Assembly (NCBI GenBank): GCA_947561585.1
Contig: CANNZV010002356.1
Span: forward strand, 1-64,000
Length of the DNA: 64,000 bases
Source of the DNA: Caprella mutica
Lineage: Eukaryota; Arthropoda; Malacostraca; Amphipoda; Caprellidae
Reading direction: 5' to 3'
The notes beneath the pieces were generated by a model. The model was given only the letters and a program-made list of their open reading frames with translations. It did no database searches and had not been told where the DNA came from. Below, one piece after another: positions 59,401-64,000 of the stretch. Position 1 is the first letter of the stretch, and each line of letters opens with the position of its first letter. Made by a program: the position numbers and the translations under genes.

Positions 59401-61359
59401 TGCTTCTGTTGTTCGGTCTTTCTTTTGCACCGTGTGTACAGTATTGTATAAATTGATATTATTGTTACAATTAATTCTAATGTGTGATTGTAAAGCATAT
59501 TTAGTATAATTGTGATATTTTCTTCGCAGTGAGTTTGAAAATTGAAACCAGACACTATTTTCAAATAATATATTATATACTGATTAATATCTGGAATATT
59601 TTATCTATAAAATAGAAATCTTTGAGACTTTCCTATTTATCAACACAAACTATCTGAATTAATAATATGGCATTTATTTAATTTATATCATCTATCTCGA
59701 ATTTCATTATTATGGTAGTATTCATCATATAACTCGATTTAAATTTAATTGAACATTTCTACAATTGCATTTTATCTGTTCATTAAATTTTTCTCTCGGT
59801 TATACGAATGTACAATATATGTGACCTTATTCTCCTACATATAATTTTTCATATTAAAGGTGAGTGTGCACCGCAATTTTGTGCCCACCTCCCTAGTTCG
59901 AGTCCCTCGTATCGGTAACACAAATTTCTCTGGCGCATAAATTCGGTTAGAAAATTCGGAAACAAATTTTATATTCAAAATAACTTTAGTTGTTGAATGG
60001 TATTACATTTCAATATATTCGATGCGAAATGTTTGTTTTATAAAAAGTATTGTAAAATTGATAGGTTTGGAGAATAGTATAATGTAGATTGGACAACGGC
60101 AACTTGCTTGTACTACATTGATTGAATTTTGTAAATATTGGTTAAGAAATTTTCCTATGCGGAATTTTTCATGTGGAATGTAAATTTAAAAGATTTTATT
60201 ATTGTGTATATAAATAGTTTAAACTATGAGATGCAAATTTATTTAAGACATACATTTTTCGAATGTAGCATTAACATATTGTTAATGCTAGCGACAGAAT
60301 AATTATTAATTATGAGATTGTTAAAGTGTACAATATGTAGAAGTCTTGTATATTTTTTTTAATAATTTAAAATAAAATTTAATCTCATAGTCTTAATATT
60401 TAATTTACCAATTTAAACTTAAAAATTTACAATCTGCTGGAAAAAATCTGTTCAGGAAAGTTCTTGTCACCGTTAAAAGGTATAATAGTTATATATGGTT
60501 TATATTTGTAAATGTAGATGGCAATATTGGTAATTTCATGTGAGAATTACAAGCATTTGTATAGTGAATGCTATTACAACATTATTCAAATACTACTAAA
60601 ATAACAATTTAAAACATATAGAAAATTAGATTGATGAATACAATAATATGAAATTTTTCAGAAATTCACAGCTTCAATTAGTGCGATATGTTATAAAAAT
60701 TATGAAGTCCAATTAATTTTATTCATGCAGCTTAATTGCAGAGACTAATCAAAATATAGGCCATAACAAAATTAGTTGCTATTTTTGTAGTCTGTAATAT
60801 TTTAACAAATACTCTCATAACTGTTAGGGGGGGGGGGGGCTAAAATATGAGAATGAGAGTACCAGAGGTTCAATGGGATGAGTATAATGTGTGGGCAGAT
60901 GAGAAAAGGAATATTCTCATGACATGGACTCCTATTCCATATTCTAGATGATATTTAGTGTGGAGCAATATGGAGAAGGGTTGCGTCTAAGGGATGTTAT
61001 GCAGTATCAAATATATCATAGGCTGCGTAAATATGCATATAAAAGATTGTGATTTAGCTTAACTAATATCATAAAAAGGATTAGGAGAAAGATCCATGGA
61101 AATTATAAATGAGATAAATAAATATATATAGCAATTAATTAAATACCTATTGAAAGCAAATAGCACTTTGTAGTTATGGTATTCATATATTGTTCTATTA
61201 AATCACGCCAAACCCTATACACATCTTCAATGCAAATCAATTGTATTGCAAATGAATTGTAAGCAGTAATTGAATTGCATCGAAAGTTTTGAGGATAATT
61301 CGATTTTGTATTTCCATGCTGATTGTCCCTACGGGTGCAGTGAACTTTGCAGCAAATTG
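56414..61359. other. AT-rich stretch without recognised gene
   Basis: A minus-strand frame at 56709-57017 (102 codons, charged C-terminal half) has no recognised domain. About 58000-58200 is complex and less AT-rich. A tRNA B-box-like GTTCGAGTCC at 59896-59905 lacks a clear A box. A run of about 12 G lies near 60827-60838. Confidence 0.5.
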
Positions 61360-62710
61360 TGAATCACAAGGACTGCTATTCATTACATGAATCACAAGGA
61401 CTGCTATTCATTACATGAATCACAAGGACTGCTATTCATTACATGAATCACAAGGACTGCTATTCATTACATGAATCACAAGGACTGCTATTCATTACAT
61501 GATTCACAAGGACTGCTATTCATTACATGAATTATAAGGACTGCTATTCATTACATGAATCACAAGGACTGCTATTCATTACATGAATCACAAAGACTGC
61601 TATTCATTACATGAATCACAAGGACTGCTATTCATTACATGAATCACAAGGACTGCTATTCATTACATGAATCACAAGCACTGCTATTCATTACATGAAT
61701 CATAAGGACTGCTATTCATTACATGAATCACAAGGACTGCTATTCGTTACATGAATCACAAGGACTGCTATTCATTACATGAATCACAAGAACTGCTATT
61801 CATTACATGAATCACAAGAACTGCTATTCATTACATGAATCACAAGGACTGCTATTCATTACATGAATCATAAGGACTGCTATTCATTACATGAATCACA
61901 AGGACTGCTATTCATTACATGAATCACAAGAACTGCTATTCATTACATGAATCACAAGGACTGCTATTCATTACATGAATTATAAGGACTGCTATTCATT
62001 ACATGAATCACAAGGACTGCTATTCATTACATGAATCATAAGGACTGCTATTCATTACATGAATCACAAGGACTGCTATTCATTACATGAATCACAAGAA
62101 CTGCTATTCATTACATGAATCACAAGGACTGCTATTCATTACATGAATCATAAGGACTGCTATTCATTACATGAATCACAAGGACTGCTATTCACTACAT
62201 GAATCACAAGAACTGCTATTCATTACATGAATCACAAGGACTGCTATTCATTACATGAATCATAAGGACTGCTATTCATTACATGAATCACAAAGACTGC
62301 TATTCATTACATGAATCACAAAGACTGCTATTCATTACATGAATCACAAAGACTGCTATTCATTACATGAATCACAAAGACTGCTATTCATTACATGAAT
62401 CACAAAGACTGCTATTCATTACATGAATCACAAGAACTGCTATTCATTACATGAATCACAAGGACTGCTATTCATTACATGAATCATAAGGACTGCTATT
62501 CATTACATGAATCACAAAGACTGCTATTCATTACATGAATCACAAGAACTGCTATTCATTACATGAATCACAAAGACTGCTATTCATTACATGAATCACA
62601 AAGACTGCTATTCATTACATGAATCACAAGGACTGCTATTCATTACATGAATCACAAAGACTGCTATTCATTACATGAATCACAAGGACTGCTATTCATT
62701 ACATGAATCA
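61360..62710. repeat. 28-bp minisatellite, about 48 units
   Basis: Each unit contains CTGCTATTCATTACATGAAT, then CACAAGGA. ATTCAT and ATGAAT form an inverted pair around TAC. Variants (AAGAAC, AAAGAC, CATAAGG) occur in runs, for example five AAAGAC units in a row near 62285-62410. Confidence 0.97.
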
Positions 62711-63852
62711 ATGAGATAATCAATATGAAGTACATTTCATTCAAATAATATGATGAGTTTTTTTAGGTTTAGTTAATTTTAAAAATAAGTAATTGACATT
62801 ATGTTGAGAATAGTATATCGTATTTTCTTTAAACTTAATATTAATAGAATAAAGTAAAAAAACATTAAGAATAGACAAATACAGAAATTGCAATAAATAA
62901 TTAATATATTAAAGAGTAAGAATGAAGTATAGTTCGAAGACAGGATTACCTTAGAAAATTAAACAGAGATACCTATGCAGGATATAGTACATACCACGTA
63001 TTTTTATTAAAACCTGAACTGATTTCGTTTTCACTTATTACTTTCATGTGTATTTTCAGGGTATATAAACAACCACATATATTAGAATATGCACTTTAAT
63101 AATGAACCACTGCCTGTCTAACTTATGAAATGTTATTATAGTAAAAAATGCAGTTGTTTATCTAAATTTAAGTTCTAAATATGATTTATTATTGTCATCA
63201 CAATATTATTTGAACAACACAAGTTTGTCAAATATTTCAGGATTATAAATTGTAAATTTTAATTAGAGGTAATGCCATTAGTTATCTTAATAAATTTTAC
63301 ATAATATTGTAAAGGTACTGATATTATTTATCTTATTAACTTTACATAATATTTTAAAGGTAATGACTTTCTTTATCTTTTTAACTTTTACATAATTTGT
63401 ATGCATAACATAATCGAATAGTTAATTTTTTAAATAATCGGTTAAAACGTTTTTATCATTTTTCTCATGGATGAAAAATAAATTACTTTGAATAGATCGA
63501 AAAATATGACGATTCTCAATAAACAATAAATATTATTCGTGAATTCATATAAACAATTGTACGATTGACAATCCATACTATTATTAATTACGAAAGAATC
63601 CGTGTCATTCACAGAGTAAATGAATAAGACAGTTTAAATTAATTCAATGCATTCATCTATACATATTGCAGTAATTCAAACCATTATTAACTTATCATAG
63701 ATAACTTAGTGCAGCAATACTTACTCTGTGTTATCAAGTTTTAATTACATTTTCAGATTTTAATTATCTTCCTGAACAATGGAAAAATACTCTGTAAAGA
63801 TAATATGGTATAGAAGATATACCTTCTCCCCTATGAATTAGCTTGACCATAT
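62711..63852. other. AT-rich stretch without recognisable feature
   Basis: Only AT-rich sequence and short direct repeats near 63280-63380 (TTTACATAATATT type). Confidence 0.55.
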
Positions 63853-64000
63853 AATTGACACCCGTGGATAATTGCCACATCCGGACAATTGCAACACCCG
63901 GACAATTGTCACACCCGGACAATTGTCACACCCGGACAATTGTCACACCCGGACAATTGTCACACCCGGACAATTGTCACACCCGGACAATTGTCACACC
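63853..64000 (+). repeat. 17-bp minisatellite running off the window
   Basis: Units CACACCCGGACAATTGT contain the perfect palindrome GACAATTGTC. The first two units are degenerate, later ones identical. The array continues past the right edge. Its leading GTGGATAATTGCCAC loosely resembles the right-type foldback terminus. Confidence 0.9.

Noticed and set aside
59850..59960. tRNA gene or tRNA-derived SINE
   Set aside because: Only a B-box-like GTTCGAGTCC is present. No A box, cloverleaf or SINE tail could be drawn.

Overview
This is an AT-rich animal nuclear window with no convincing host gene. It contains degraded non-LTR retrotransposons, Tc1/mariner transposase remnants, Helitron-like and piggyBac-like non-autonomous elements, and at least ten unrelated minisatellite arrays. 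There is no operon structure, no rRNA and no complete tRNA. The repeat content suits an invertebrate; an arthropod is a guess from the style of the Tc1/mariner fragments. The window is probably intergenic or deep intronic.

Layout. 1-3 kb: a CAATTG-type array, then a 1.2-kb foldback element (1755-2981) whose inverted ends are arrays of 15-bp units. 6.5-8.3 kb: two LTR-like fragments around a 0.6-kb palindromic element. 8.8-14.0 kb: a TA-flanked miniature transposon (copy A) interrupted by a 3.9-kb LINE with a 16-bp target duplication. The LINE starts with what folds as an HDV-like self-cleaving ribozyme. It then carries a broken ORF (2A-like motif, endonuclease, reverse transcriptase, three zinc fingers) and a 3' hairpin. 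15.1-16.1 kb: a piggyBac-like element carrying copy B of the same miniature transposon. 19.4-20.7 kb: a 23-bp array with higher-order structure. 21.3-21.8 kb: a Tc1 transposase pseudogene. 22.3-23.4 kb: a 22-bp array and a Helitron-like element. 25.9-28.1 kb: copy C, with a near-perfect 155-bp inverted repeat and a second Helitron-like element. 28.2-28.7 kb: a second Tc1/mariner pseudogene. 29.9-31.1 kb: a 30-bp array. 35.1-36.0 kb: a truncated LINE on the minus strand. 42.6-43.4 kb: a rearranged LINE-like remnant. 43.5-45.7 kb: a second foldback element with a perfect 9-bp duplication. 48.1-49.6, 52.6-53.5, 61.4-62.7 and 63.9-64.0 kb: arrays of 33, 20, 28 and 17 bp. 55.5-56.4 kb: a probable third foldback element.

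Two results stand out. First, foldback-type elements share defined left and right termini while their TIR-filling satellites differ in sequence, and two of them are bracketed by 8-9-bp duplications. Second, the LINE begins, at the first base after its target duplication, with a double-pseudoknot fold of the HDV ribozyme class. Both were read by eye; the folding and copy-number tests that would settle them are given with the findings.
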